Origin: Thelonectria olida | Taxonomy: Eukaryota > Ascomycota > Sordariomycetes > Hypocreales > Nectriaceae | Length of the DNA stretch: 64,000 bases | Direction: 5' to 3' | Assembly (NCBI GenBank): GCA_020736575.1 | Contig: JAGPYM010000002.1 | Location: 124,001 to 188,000, forward strand | Part shown: one piece after another, positions 34,277-45,510 of the stretch | Numbering within the stretch: position 1 is the stretch's first letter | Layout of the letters: each line of letters starts with the position of its first letter | Notes under the pieces: generated by a model | Told to the model about the DNA's origin: nothing | The model's database searches: none | The model's input: only the letters and a program-made list of their open reading frames with translations | Position numbers and translations under genes: made by a program

Positions 34277-35556
34277 TTAGTGGTAGTTCAAAGGGTTGGA
34301 AATGAATATAAGTCTGATAACGCGGTACTGGGCTAGTGACACGGGTGGCACGAGAGCTACGCTAACTACTTAAGTTCCGTATTCAGTTTGTTGAAGACAT
34401 CGATGATCGTTCACAAGGCGAGCATACTGTACCGCCTGGCCAAGCTCAAGGACACTCTACTTAAAGCTCAGTAAGCCAGGTTTTCTACGTAGCTCAAAGC
34501 TCTGGTCGGTGCCTGTTTCAGCTTCGGCGACTCAAACAACCTGGATGGACGTTGCCCTGTAACTCCTAGTCTCGATCGTCGTGAGCTGAGTAGTTCGAAA
34601 TGGCTCCCTAGGCAGGTAATCATGGACGTCTGATATTTGGGTCTCGTTACAAAGCCGATGCAATAGTGGGCGAGCGCTGTTCTACGGCACACTTGTGACA
34701 CGTCTTTGATCACTGGTATTACAGTGGCCAGAAAACTGACGTTCAATCCTCCTTCGAAAATTAGTTAGGCTAAAGGATGATTGAAAAGCCTGAGGGGAGT
34801 AGTTGTCGCGACGTCACCTCAGTCCACGCGCACCAAGTCTCGATCAGCTGATCTTCCCACACCAGTGCGCTGGAGGAGAGCGACTCAGTCAAGGAGAGAG
34901 GGCAGGCTCTGCGTACCCCCTCTTCACTCTTCTTCTTGTTGAATTGCTGGTGTGAAACCAAATATGAGTTGTCTCTCCTACGTTTCCGTATATGAGAGAC
35001 ATAAAAACAAGCTGGCGTGGCCATTATTATTGGAATCGTTCCATGGTGAACGAAGCGACTGAGGAATGAACCAGACCGCCGTTAGTGACGTTACACTGCG
35101 CTAACCCCGCAAGGGAAGTTCATGCTCCAGAAGAACTGTCTCTGTGATCATAGATATCCAATTTTTTCTAAATGCGTATCTTCTCCATATCGAGGTAACA
35201 TCTGACAAGGTTCAGGGACTGAGAGTCGGACTCGCCAGGCCTGATCAAATAGTGATTCCGAGATAGCCCCGAGGAAGCCCATTCAATTCGAGAAGTAGCC
35301 AATGAGTTTCAATGTATTTGAGACCCCCAAACACCCCAAGGAACGACTCCAAAAGATAGGAGAGATAGTGAACGAGAGGACAAGGATCATCGATTGATAG
35401 GGCTGTGGACACAGAGCTCGCTGTTTCGTGTTGCGCCATTCGGACAATTCCATTGACGTCTTTGAAATCTTGCACTAGTTTTCTCTAATAAATCAGAGAG
35501 ACGGAAAAAGAAACCATCCCCCAGATTATTCTCCTCATTTTCCAAACGTCTGGACC
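34277..35556. other. Intergenic, 1280 bp, no gene recognised
   Basis: Both flanking genes point right. Several short open frames exist on the minus strand, none with a family signature. Immediately before 35557 is a pyrimidine-rich stretch (35523-35545) such as often precedes fungal starts. Confidence 0.5.
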
Positions 35557-37194
35557 ATGTCCCGTCAGTCTCCCGAGCCGCATCCTCTTGCGGATTTGCG
35601 TAAATCGACTCACGATGAGGACGAGAAGCCAGCAGGAGATGCGTCGTCCGTCGGGGGCGTCGTTCTGCCAGCAACGATCTCGAACGAGGTGCCGACAACG
35701 TCTCGGTACGAGATCTGGGCGTGGTATGCCTATTACATCGGCGCAAACGGCCTATCGCTCTTCAATTTTGGTCCCACAGCCTTCCAGAATCTGCTGTCGC
35801 AGGCCGCGCCTGAGAGTGGCCTCCTCAATTTCGTCGGCCGCCGTCGGGACGTCAACAGCATCGTTCTGCTCGCGAACGGCATCTCCTTCGCCATCCAGGC
35901 CGTGCTCTTCCTCGTCATTGGCGCATATGCCGACTTTGGCACTGGCCGTCGCTGGGTTCTGGTCTTCTGGTCGCTGGTCGCATTCGGCCTCGGCTTTGGA
36001 TGGCTTGCCGTCCACGAGCCCAGCAAATGGCAGGTCGGTGCTGGTCTCTACATGGCTGGCCTGATCGCATACCAGCTCACCCTAACATACTGGACGGCTG
36101 CCTTCCCTTCTCTGGCGAGGAACACGCCATTCCTGAAGGAGTCTGAACAAGCATACGCAGATGGAGACATCTCGCAGACCGAGTTCAACCGCAGGGACGA
36201 GGTAGAGCGGAGTCGTTTGAGCAACGTCGCATTCTACATGCAGTCAGTTGGCGAGATTGTCATCCTCGCCATCATTGTCGGCATAATGTTTCGGGTCCAC
36301 GTGACGAAGAGCACGGAAAGCAACAATTGGGGCCTCAGCGTGCTCATTGCCTTTGCGACCTCTTGTTGGATCGTCTTGGCCATTCCATGGTTCGTCCTCG
36401 AAAAGAAGAGGCCCGGCCTACAGATTCCAGTCGGCAAGAACATCGTTACTGTCGGCTTGTGGCAACTCTGGCAGGCCTTGACTCAGATCTGGCACCTGAA
36501 GCAAAGTCTCATCTATTTGGTTGGATACTTCCTCCTTGGCGACGCGCTGAACACGACAGTGACGGTCATTGCGACGCTCCAGAACTCAATCGTCAGCTAC
36601 GACACCTTGACACTGACTTACCTCCTCATTGTCGGTATTGCAGCCCAAGCGGTTGGCATTGGCTCTTTCTGGTTGATTCAGAAGCGCTTCCACTTGGGCG
36701 CAAAGACCATGTTTAATGCTGTCATGGTCAGCATTGTCCTACTTTCAGGCTGGGGCATGATCGGGAACTGGACCAACAACTTCGGCTTCCATCACGTCTG
36801 GGAGGTCTGGGTCTACCAGGTCTTCTATGGGCTATTCGTTTGCCCCTGGTACTCGTACTCACAAATCCTGATCTCCTCAGTCACCCCCCGGGGGCACGAA
36901 TTTCTCTTCTTCTCGCTTTTCAGCATTATCGGCAAGACGTCATCCTTCATTGGACCCCTGGTCAGCAGCGCCATTATTGACGCCTCCCCAAATCATAACA
37001 ACGACAGTGCGCCGTTCTACTTCTTGTTTGCGCTTACCATAGTGAGCGCCGCGTTCATCTGGTTCTTCCTGGACCTCGAGAAGAGTGCGCCGGAACAAGA
37101 GGCATTCCTGGAGAAGGAAAGAGCACGAATTGCTGCTAGCGGTGGAACAATTGAGCAGAGCACCAAGGCGCTCGCCAATGATCCTGTTGTATGA
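35557..37194 (+). CDS. ATG22-like MFS permease
   Basis: Single exon, 545 residues. A hydrophilic N-terminus of about 50 residues precedes about twelve membrane segments. The order of blocks is that of the Atg22 branch of the MFS: WAWYAYYIGANGLSLFNFGP, DVNSIVLLANGISFAIQAVL, GAYADFGTGRRW, LTYWTAAFPSLARN, a long central loop with FNRRDEVERSRLSN, and QILISSVTPRGHEFLFFSLFSIIGKTSSFIGP. Yeast Atg22 exports amino acids from the vacuole after autophagy; filamentous fungi have several paralogues whose substrates and location are unknown, and this one could be a plasma-membrane member. It precedes an amine-oxidising gene group. Confidence 0.88.
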   Translation: MSRQSPEPHPLADLRKSTHDEDEKPAGDASSVGGVVLPATISNEVPTTSRYEIWAWYAYYIGANGLSLFNFGPTAFQNLLSQAAPESGLLNFVGRRRDVNSIVLLANGISFAIQAVLFLVIGAYADFGTGRRWVLVFWSLVAFGLGFGWLAVHEPSKWQVGAGLYMAGLIAYQLTLTYWTAAFPSLARNTPFLKESEQAYADGDISQTEFNRRDEVERSRLSNVAFYMQSVGEIVILAIIVGIMFRVHVTKSTESNNWGLSVLIAFATSCWIVLAIPWFVLEKKRPGLQIPVGKNIVTVGLWQLWQALTQIWHLKQSLIYLVGYFLLGDALNTTVTVIATLQNSIVSYDTLTLTYLLIVGIAAQAVGIGSFWLIQKRFHLGAKTMFNAVMVSIVLLSGWGMIGNWTNNFGFHHVWEVWVYQVFYGLFVCPWYSYSQILISSVTPRGHEFLFFSLFSIIGKTSSFIGPLVSSAIIDASPNHNNDSAPFYFLFALTIVSAAFIWFFLDLEKSAPEQEAFLEKERARIAASGGTIEQSTKALANDPVV

Positions 37195-38511
37195 AACTTG
37201 GATGACATTGAGAGTGAAATATCGTCCCATGGCAAGGAGAACCTCCTGGTAGACCGTTAGCGCTTGCAAGGGAAGATATTGTTGTTGTGGTAGATAAAAA
37301 GTAGCTTTGTCTTGGCGACAGAAGCAAGGTGTCAAAGAGGAGCGTGTTGCGAGAAAGACAAAGAAGAAGTTCACATGGAATTGAACTGTTTATGCTGCTT
37401 TTACAGACTGTTTTATAGCGGCCTTAACACTGGCCAGTTCCTGTCAGTGTTGTATCTGTCCGAGAACCACTGGAGGGAGCCGAATTTGAGGCGCCCAAGC
37501 AGGGCAGATAACTAAAGTGTACTTCCGAACGCCGAGTCTGCGACCCATTTCCGGATAAGAGATCCAGTGGTAGCATCTGACTCGTCTGGGGTGCCAGGTT
37601 GGCAGGCTCATCACCTGGCGGCTTGGCCAACAGCTCTCTCCAGATGTGCACCAATAGCCCTTCAGGCCTGCTCACTGGGTCATTCCGTAGCACCGACATA
37701 ACGGCCATCTTTTCAACAAGACTGCCGTTATGCTGAGCTGGATACTCCCCATACTCGTTGTGCTACTTGGCTGCGCCATTCGGATACACCCACTCCAAGC
37801 CTTTGCCCGTCGCCGACGAATCACCTCCGTAGCATTGATGCGGTAGTGTCGCACGGCATAATGCAACGTGTACACGATGCTGTGGACTCTTTGCGTAGTG
37901 TCTCCCGCCTTCCTCACCCACCCGTTACGCCGAAGCCACTCAGAGGTGCTTAGCTGTCCAGAGGGGATGGCAGGCCGTTGCGATGAACGAGAACATGGAA
38001 TATGTTCTTCGAATAGTGCACCAATGGGGCTCACCGAGTATTGTTTTTATTTTTGGAGGGTAGCCGTGGAGGACAGTACTGGTATAGACGGCCACGATCT
38101 ATGCAACTGAAGGGAGTTGGCGCTGAACTCGTGACTTTCGCTCTGAGGGTTCGCGAATCAACAGATAATAGAAACCTAGCGTGTTTAGGTATATCCCGAA
38201 CTATCGACGGTTGCTTATCTCTGTCATGTTTGGACGCCAGCGTGGTGGGCATCATGGGATGCCTAGACTCGCATGTGTTATACGTTTCCTCTTCCGAAAT
38301 ACCGTCACATCTTATCCCGAGCATTGCGATAGGCTGTATGACATGGTGTGTACACTGAATGAAATGATTCGTAGCCGTCACATGATAAAAGGGCGCGGAG
38401 AATGCTGACATCAGTTTCGACTTTCGATTTCCATCGAGGCCAGATCCTGCTTGTCTCTTGAAATCGACAAAAATAAAACTGAGTTCAGTATTCTATCATC
38501 TGTTTACTATC
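37195..38511. other. Intergenic, 1317 bp, no gene recognised
   Basis: Several short open frames on both strands (for example 37672-38034, minus) lack recognisable motifs or introns that would join them. It might hold decayed sequence; I cannot assign a source. Confidence 0.5.
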
Positions 38512-39919
38512 ATGACCACATACCATCTACCCAGCAAGAATGAGCCGATTATAATCGTTGGTGCTGGCGTCTTTGGCCTCGGCCTTGCCTACGAGCTCGC
38601 AGCCGTTCGCGGTTATACCAACATCACTGTGCTGGACCGTCACCTCCCACCTGTCGTCGATGGCAGCAGCGTCGACGTCTCGCGTATCATCCGGACCGAG
38701 TATGCCGATCCAGTGTATGCCACCCTGGCCGCGGAGGCCATTCTTGGGTGGCGAGGGCCAAAGTATTCCCCCTTCTACTATGAATCAGGCTACGTCATGC
38801 TCGCTGAAGACGAAGACAACCACTATTTCGCCGGGTGCAAGAATCAACGGGAAGCGGGGAAGCGGGAAGGCAGAGGGGAGCCGGTGCAAGAGTTCACCGC
38901 CGCCGAAGCTGATGTCGCTGTTAAGAAGCTCTACCCGGGCGTCCAAGCCAAGCTCGCAGGCCTTGTCGCCATGCACAATCGAGTGGGAGGATGGGCGAAC
39001 GCTGCAGGAGCCGTCCACTCCCTGGCGCAGTCCTGCGGTATAGCTGGAGTGTCTTTCGTTACTGGGCGGCGAGGAACGGTGGTGCGGCTGAAGCGAGATG
39101 GATCCCAAGTGAGCGGTGTGTGTGTAGCATCCGGAGAAGAGCTACCCGCAGCACAGGTAGTGCTGGCTACAGGTGCGTGGACCAACGGGCTGGTAGAAGG
39201 GGTCGACCATACCACAATCGCCTCTGGTCAACCAGTCGGATTTGTGCAGTTGACGGCAGCCGAGGCTGCTACACTGCAGCCTTCTCCAGTCCTCATCAAC
39301 ATGTCGACCGGCGTTTTTGGCTTTCCGCCAACTCCAGAGACGCACCTGCTGAAGATTGCTCGAAATGGCCACGGCTATGCAACTAGCTGCCAAACGACCG
39401 CCGACGAGAATGGGCGGCACCGCGTCATCTCCTCTCCAAACAGGGATGGGAACAACGCAAGCTCCGGCTTCCTGCCACAAGATGCCGACGAGGCCTTGCG
39501 TGAAGGCCTACGCCGGTTTTTCCCCGCCTTTGCAGACCGTCCGTGGTCAAGCAAGCGACTCTGCTGGTACATGGACACGCCCAAAGGCGATTTCATAGTA
39601 GATCACCATCCCCAAATCAAGGGACTGTTTATTGCTACAGGTGGTTCAGGGCAGTGAGTGTTTGACTAATTATCTCAGACAAGTGCTTGAATTGGAAGAA
39701 TGCAACTGACCATATGTTGATAGTGGCTTCAAATTCCTCCCTATTCTAGGAAAGTATGTCGCCGACTGCTTCGAAAGTAAAGCGCCGCTCGCCTTGCGGC
39801 AGAAATGGCAACTTCAGCCATCGACTGGGGCTGAGGAGACGGTCAACATGGTAGTTGATGGGAGCCGCGCTGGGCCGCCTTTGCGAGTATTGACAGCGTA
39901 TGAGCAGTCAAAGCTGTAG
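38512..39919 (+). CDS. FAD-dependent amino-acid/amine oxidase (sarcosine/fructosyl amino acid oxidase type)
   Basis: Two exons, 38512-39653 and 39724-39919, over a 70-nt intron give 445 residues. The dinucleotide fold starts at IIIVGAGVFGLGLAYEL (GxGxxG at 17-22), followed by VSRIIRTEY. KRLCWYMDTPKGDF places Cys351 where fructosyl-amino-acid and monomeric sarcosine oxidases bind FAD covalently. The split codon at the intron restores the conserved GGSGQHGFKFLPILG cofactor-binding tail. The enzyme should oxidise a secondary amine (N-methyl or Amadori-type amino acid) to imine and H2O2. No obvious C-terminal peroxisomal SKL is present; the end is QSKL, a possible weak PTS1-like SKL-type tail (the last three residues are SKL reading S-K-L), so peroxisomal import is plausible. 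Confidence 0.87.
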
Positions 39920-40317
39920 TTATTATCGTGGCAGGAAAGTCTGGATCTCTTTTCTTTAGACAGAACCCTCGCACAGAAAGATAGGGCGCGTTGAAACAGT
40001 CCACACTCCACAGCACCTCAACAGCTTCCCATGGGCTACCCGTGATTCTTTCTACTCTCTGTGATCTCGCTTACAATTCTATGATCTTAAAAAATGTACT
40101 TTCCACATTTGAACGATGTCTAACTGACTGACTCAAGCGCCCACGACATACCGAGAAGAGTAGAAAGGTTGGTGAAAATACCTAAGTCTGGACATACGCT
40201 CGTCGACTCGGCCAAGAGTTGACAGATTTCCTTCCCATGACAATCGCCCAGTTTCCATCGATTGTCTCGGGATAAGCTAGCAACCCATTTTCTCCTAATA
40301 TCTCAGTTCTCCAGCGT

Positions 40318-41258
40318 TTAGACGACCCCAGGTACGATGCTGGGGCTCTTTGAACCTTCTCGTTGAAGGAGCTGCCAATAACGAATTCCAAGAAAGATAA
40401 AAACGAGGACTGTGATGTACTCTGAGATTAAACACATCACAGTGAAGGCTACTGCTGAGCCAGAAAGGGGATTCCATATCGTAGAAGGATTGTCCACTGT
40501 GAATGCACAAAGTAGCCCGTAGGCAGTACGCAGGAGCAGTACCGGAATAGTCGCAAGAGTGAGTCTGACGAACTGGAATAATTGTTAGATGAATCACCTC
40601 TAGTTCAGGAGGTGTGTACCTACAAGGAACCTTCCAGGAGCAATGCGATACCTCTGGGTAAAGAGATGAGCCAACTCTGCGGCCATCAAGACAACTACAG
40701 CAGCAAGCAAAACATAGCCGGCTTTAGATAGAGATCTTGACACTTGCATGTTTTTCTCGGAGCCACTCAGGGCCCCGCTGATTATGAGAAGGGTAATGGC
40801 GGCGAAAAACGCGATACGAATGACTTTGAGAAGAACATGGGCGCGCTTGTTGTCGTCGATACTCGATTTTAAGCTAGAATATCAGTTTACAAGTCCACAA
40901 TTGTCAGACGATTTTAGAACGCACATGAGGCGAATAAACCCAACAGCAGATAGCAGTAGTGGGACGAGACCAATGTTGAGGAGAACGGTGGTCGCGATGA
41001 TTAAGCCAATATTTCTAGGATCGGACTCTAGAATGATAGTCAAGATTCCGCCTGAAAGTCGGACTGTATGAGTCATCGTTAGAAGGAGTTGGACAGACAT
41101 TTGAGGGAGCACTTACAGAGAGAGAAGGTAACAAGAGGGAAAATTGCCCGGCGAAGTCCATGGTTCCAGACACGGACAAGGGTGAAGGCTGCGATGGGGA
41201 GGATTGGGATGTAAAAGACGACTTGCGCAATTCCAGCACAGGCATGGGAGTTTAGCAT
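40318..41258 (-). CDS. Small seven-helix integral membrane protein
   Basis: Four exons (41258-41117, 41063-40925, 40873-40624, 40572-40318) with introns of 51-53 nt give 261 residues. The product is almost wholly membrane: helices around VVFYIPILPIAAFTLV, IGLIIATTVLLNIG, LLLSAVGFIRLI, VIRIAFFAAITLLIISGAL, AGYVLLAAVVVLMAAELA, LTLATIPVLLLRTAYGLL and AVAFTVMCLISEYITVLVFIFL. Conserved RLSGG and LLRTAYGL blocks are shared with uncharacterised fungal membrane proteins (the DUF7702-type group, by my recollection of the pattern). No catalytic motif. It is divergent from the Zn2Cys6 gene at 41829 and may share regulation with it. Confidence 0.8.
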
Positions 41259-41828
41259 CTTTTTTGGATGAGTGAGAGACGGTTTGAAATTCACAATGGT
41301 ACTAGAGATGGATTTGCATCACGAGAGAATTGGAAGAGTTTTATACTGTTTTGACGTGGAGAGCAACGGCATGGCTCGTCGACTCCTCTTAACGACTCCA
41401 TCTACACAGCCCATGAAGTCCGCGGATTGAGACCAAAAGAGGAGTGGTGTGAATGCCTTGCTGTTGCTACCAATTCCGATTCAATCACATGACCGGATAC
41501 CGGCACAGGTACTGAGCCACACAATGAGGAGCGTCTCGCGGATTGACGCCAGAGTGGGCTTAGTTCTTTGGTTTCTCTTGCGAGACGACGTATAATTGGC
41601 CCATAGCGCGGCCGAGAAGGCCCATTGCGAAGTGGCACCTTTATGAATAACAAGAACTAGCTTCGTTTACACCGTAACGAGCTCAGGTCAATCTCATCCT
41701 ACATCAAACAAATCCCAACTTGCAGGCTAAAGCGGAACTGTGACTGAAAGTCGGACTTATCCTGGTCATTGCCTATCGGGCTCGCGCAGGCCTCCAAGCC
41801 TCCAATCGCAAATCCCCCCATAGCTACC
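41259..41828. promoter_or_regulatory. Divergent promoter region, 570 bp
   Basis: Shared intergenic region between the membrane protein and the Zn2Cys6 regulator. A TATA-like ttttatact lies near 41338 toward the minus-strand gene. No inverted CGG pair typical of Zn2Cys6 autoregulation was identified by eye. Confidence 0.45.
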
Positions 41829-43520
41829 ATGGTAGGCGTTGCAGGGCGTTCCAAGGCATGTCATACATGCAAAGAGAGAAAGATCAAGGTCAGTTGCTTC
41901 ACAGCATTCTAGTCCGCATTTTATCTAATTCGAACCTGGTATCTAGTGTGGTGGTGAGAAACCGGATTGCGCCAACTGCGTCAAGTCAGGCCGCTTGTGT
42001 GCAGGATATCGGAGAAAGCAAGCCTTCATTATATCCCAATATACAAATACGTCCATCACTCAATCAGGCCAAGGCAAGTTGCAATCTGCCTATGAGTCTG
42101 GAGCCGCACCTGTGTTGTTATCACGCTGGAGAAGAGATGAGTCGGCAAGACCATTGTCCAGTTCCCCTTACACACCAGGGACACGGCTTTCCCAACATCG
42201 AGGCCCTTCACATTCAAACATGCCTTCGTCCATATCCCTTCGCAACGTATCGAGGGATCAGTTCCTAGCCTTCTACATTGACGACCAGTGCCCCTCATCG
42301 TCTCTCCGCCAAGCCCACCTTAGCAAGCATCGGAAGTGGCTCCTCCACCTAGCCAGCATCTCATCATTGTCCCCGGCGCTCGAGCATGCTATTCTGGCCG
42401 TTAGTACTGCAAAATTTGGCCAAAAATGCCAGTACGAGGCTTTGGCCAGTCAGAGTTTGCCGTTGTACACACGAGGTCTGCGTGAGCTTCAGCGCGCCAT
42501 CAACAACCCAATATCGCGATGCGACAGCCAAACCATTACCGCGTGTGTAATGCTCGGGATGTATGAATTCTCCGAGTGCCCTGGCCGGACTGTCGGCGGG
42601 TATATGAAACATTACCAAGGGGCCATGACGCTCCTGCAGTTACGAGGCCCAGGACAACATGTTAATGGACTGGCCCATGACATGTTCCAAGTGCTGAGGA
42701 TGCACACTGTGAGTTTCAAAACTTTTGCAGGGCTCTTCTAAATGACAATACTAACTGATCATAGGTTTATCAGGGTCTCAGACAACGCCAAGCAACGATA
42801 CTGGTTCAGCCTGAGTGGATGGAAGAGCCGTATGCTTCCAAACCCAAATCTTCTCACGACGTTCTTCTGGATATATTCCTTCAAATACCGAGCATTTTAG
42901 CCAGAATGGACACTTTGCTCTCCATTCCACGCCACCAAGATGTTGTTATTGGTATCTCAGATCTTCTTACCTCGTGCCTAGCACTTGACGAGAAGCTCAA
43001 GAGTTGGTTTTTAGCATACCAATCTGCAACAGGCTCTCTATATTGGCCCGAGTTGTCAACAACACCTAGCATAACGGATCATCCCGAGCTGGGAAAGACA
43101 TTTCCTGTATCATTCCATTTCCCATCCTACGCAGTAGCCGAAAGCATAGTTTTGTATTGGACCGTCCAAGTTCTCTTACATGCTCAGATTTGCGGTCTAC
43201 GCTTCAAGCTTTTTAAACGCAGTCAAGGTGCCGCTGAGACTGCAGAAGGGGTTTTGCTGGGCACCGCCACCGGTCCCTCAGGCCATCAAGCGGAATGGCC
43301 TCAAACTTCCGCTCGGTACGTCTGCCAATCGGTTGAATACTTTCTTGGCAATAAGTTCCAGAATATTGGACCAGGCAGCATCTTGCCCCCTCTAATAGTC
43401 GTGAGGACTTGTTTGTCTGCTTTGCCGAAGGATTGGACTCGGGAAACGAGTTGGATTAATGAGATGATCGGTCGTATTCAGAACATGGGCGCAAACTTGG
43501 CGGAACATACAAATATTTAG
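41829..43520 (+). CDS. Zn2Cys6 fungal transcription factor
   Basis: Three exons (41829-41888, 41947-42708, 42765-43520), introns 58 and 56 nt, give 525 residues. The zinc cluster is split by intron 1 and reads C-x2-C-x6-C-x6-C-x2-C-x6-C with Cys at 11, 14, 21, 28, 31 and 38, a canonical binuclear cluster of the Gal4 type. The rest matches the fungal-specific factor domain layout: FLAFYIDD, LEHAILAVSTAKFG, CVMLGMYEFSECPG and YMKHYQGAMTLLQLRGP. The linker of about 60 Ser/Thr/Arg-rich residues could contact DNA. It lies amid two FAD oxidases and two membrane proteins, so local regulation of these is a reasonable inference, without direct proof. Confidence 0.92.
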
Positions 43521-43699
43521 TGGAAAAGTGCCCAGCAACGGGCCCATGTCCGGCCAAATTATATGTACGTATGGAGAGCGTGCCGTTAATTTATCCGGTC
43601 AAAAACTTCATTTCAGGCGCCTCCATTCATGTTAAGGCTCACTTTGCCCCCAAAACAGCCCAGCCCGATGATCGTTCATCAACACCTCACCTCAATAAC

Positions 43700-45079
43700 A
43701 TGAGATTTCTCTCCATTCCTCGGCTTGCGTGCCGTAATTGGAACATGCTCCCTCAGCCTCGTCTTCTCCACACGCTGACACTCACCCACGACCACGAGTT
43801 TTCCGCCTGGAACACAGCCCTCGGCAATGAGGCAGCGAAGCACGCGGCTGAGAGCGTGACTATCCATAGCGCTCCAGATGACTTGTACAACGACCGTGAC
43901 TACGACACTTGGTCTTCCTGGCGGGGAGGCTATTATCCCGAATTCACCAACGCCATAAGCCGAATCAAGGAGCTACCTAGCATTGCCGCATTGGAGCTGA
44001 AATTCTCCGATAAGTGCCAGGGAAGAGAAGGCGATCAATGCGGCGACGATGCTGAGATCATCTCAACCCGGCTAAACACCTTGAATGCCGTCTTCAAAGC
44101 CATCCGAAGCCGCGCTGAAGAGAACCCAAACTATACCGCTATCCGTTCTTTATCCATTGAGAACATTCAGAACTTGCCCATCCCGGATTTTACATCATCC
44201 GACCTTTTCAAGACGGTGATGAAGGATATTCGGGGTTTACACCTTCAAGTTGCCGAGGAGTACAACGAACACGGGCCTGATCGAGATGTTGAGTGCATCG
44301 AGAGGGTGCAATTTGAGCCGTATCTCCAACAACAATGGCTGGCCCCTATCGCCCACCAACTCACCTCACTCTCTCTATCATTCAACGAGTGCTGGGGTAC
44401 GGCGCCAGGATACTTTAGCGGTGCCGGGCTCATTTTTCCTCAACTCAAGACGCTGAACTTGGGCAACTTTGTTGCTTCACATCATGACCACTTTGATTGG
44501 ATCTTGGCTCAGGAATCGCTCACAAGCCTCGGACTGGATAGATGCTATATCGCGTCTCACCTGCGGCTTTGTGAATCACAACTGGAAACTTGGAAGCCGC
44601 CAACGCACGATTGGAAGCAACATCCCACCGGCTCGTTTGGATTCGACTGGGAGGATGACTGCACATACACCTTCTCGGGCACATGGGAGACCATATTCGA
44701 CAACATCCGGTCCAGGCTCACGAACCTGTCCGATTTCCGCTTCTCCTATTCCACAGAGTCGTTTTGCTCCACGCCAGCGTTAATCGGCCTTCATAACCGC
44801 CGATACATTACACTTGACACAGGGCTGCTACCAACTCCCTGGATTGAGGCGAGTGGGCACGACGGAGAGATGAAGTTTGGGAATAATGATTCGACTGTAT
44901 GGCAGCCAAAAAAAGGAGAGAACTCGTACCGTAAGAGGTGCGGGCTCAACAAGGCCAAGGGGAATGAAAAAGGGGACTTGAGAGCGCTGGACGAGTTATT
45001 GCAGGTGGTTGGGGAACGACGGCGAGACAAGAGTTTGTCAGATCAAGACACATCGGAGACTGACGGTGAAATAGGGTAA
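43700..45079 (+). CDS. LRR/F-box-like fungal protein of unknown function
   Basis: Single exon; with ATG 43700 the product is 459 residues. An in-frame ATG at 43571 would add 43 residues but lacks coding character, and the upstream gene ends at 43520. The sequence shows spaced leucine-rich segments (LLHTLTLTHDHEFSAWN, SIAALELKF, LTSLSLSFNECW, LKTLNLGNFVASH, LTSLGLDRCYIASH) as in fungal F-box/LRR proteins that recruit SCF ubiquitin-ligase targets. I see no convincing F-box at the N-terminus, so it may be truncated there or lack one. The C-terminus is Lys/Arg/Asp-rich. No signal peptide or membrane segment. Confidence 0.65.
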   Translation: MRFLSIPRLACRNWNMLPQPRLLHTLTLTHDHEFSAWNTALGNEAAKHAAESVTIHSAPDDLYNDRDYDTWSSWRGGYYPEFTNAISRIKELPSIAALELKFSDKCQGREGDQCGDDAEIISTRLNTLNAVFKAIRSRAEENPNYTAIRSLSIENIQNLPIPDFTSSDLFKTVMKDIRGLHLQVAEEYNEHGPDRDVECIERVQFEPYLQQQWLAPIAHQLTSLSLSFNECWGTAPGYFSGAGLIFPQLKTLNLGNFVASHHDHFDWILAQESLTSLGLDRCYIASHLRLCESQLETWKPPTHDWKQHPTGSFGFDWEDDCTYTFSGTWETIFDNIRSRLTNLSDFRFSYSTESFCSTPALIGLHNRRYITLDTGLLPTPWIEASGHDGEMKFGNNDSTVWQPKKGENSYRKRCGLNKAKGNEKGDLRALDELLQVVGERRRDKSLSDQDTSETDGEIG

Positions 45080-45510
45080 TGAGTACTGAACACAGGCTGA
45101 GTCAAGGAGAACAATGGCTCTTCCTCAGTAGAATCAAACTCTTCTCTAAAGCATCTCGTGTGAAATTACAAGCTCGTAGACGACTCTTTCTATAACTACC
45201 TGATCTGTACAATGCCGTAGTCCTCCTCTCAGCGGGAATATCCGAGATTCCACCTCTTCAGTCTAGATGTGAGTTACTCGGGCTCTGGTAGGTGACAGTC
45301 CAGATAAAGAGCGATCAGAAGTATCAAATTTGGTAAAGACTGTATGCTAACTACCTACCTAGCTCAAAACCTATTCTCGACTATGCAAGTCACTCACTAT
45401 CACGCAAAGCAACAAACACTCCTCCAACCGGTCAATGAACATAAAATACCATCCCATTTTACAGGGACAGCGAACAGTCCAGACCCGGTCGGAGTCACAC
45501 AGGAAATCTC

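Noticed and set aside
37672..38034. Minus-strand open frame of 120 residues
   Set aside because: No domain, signal or splice extension could be recognised; composition looks like chance.
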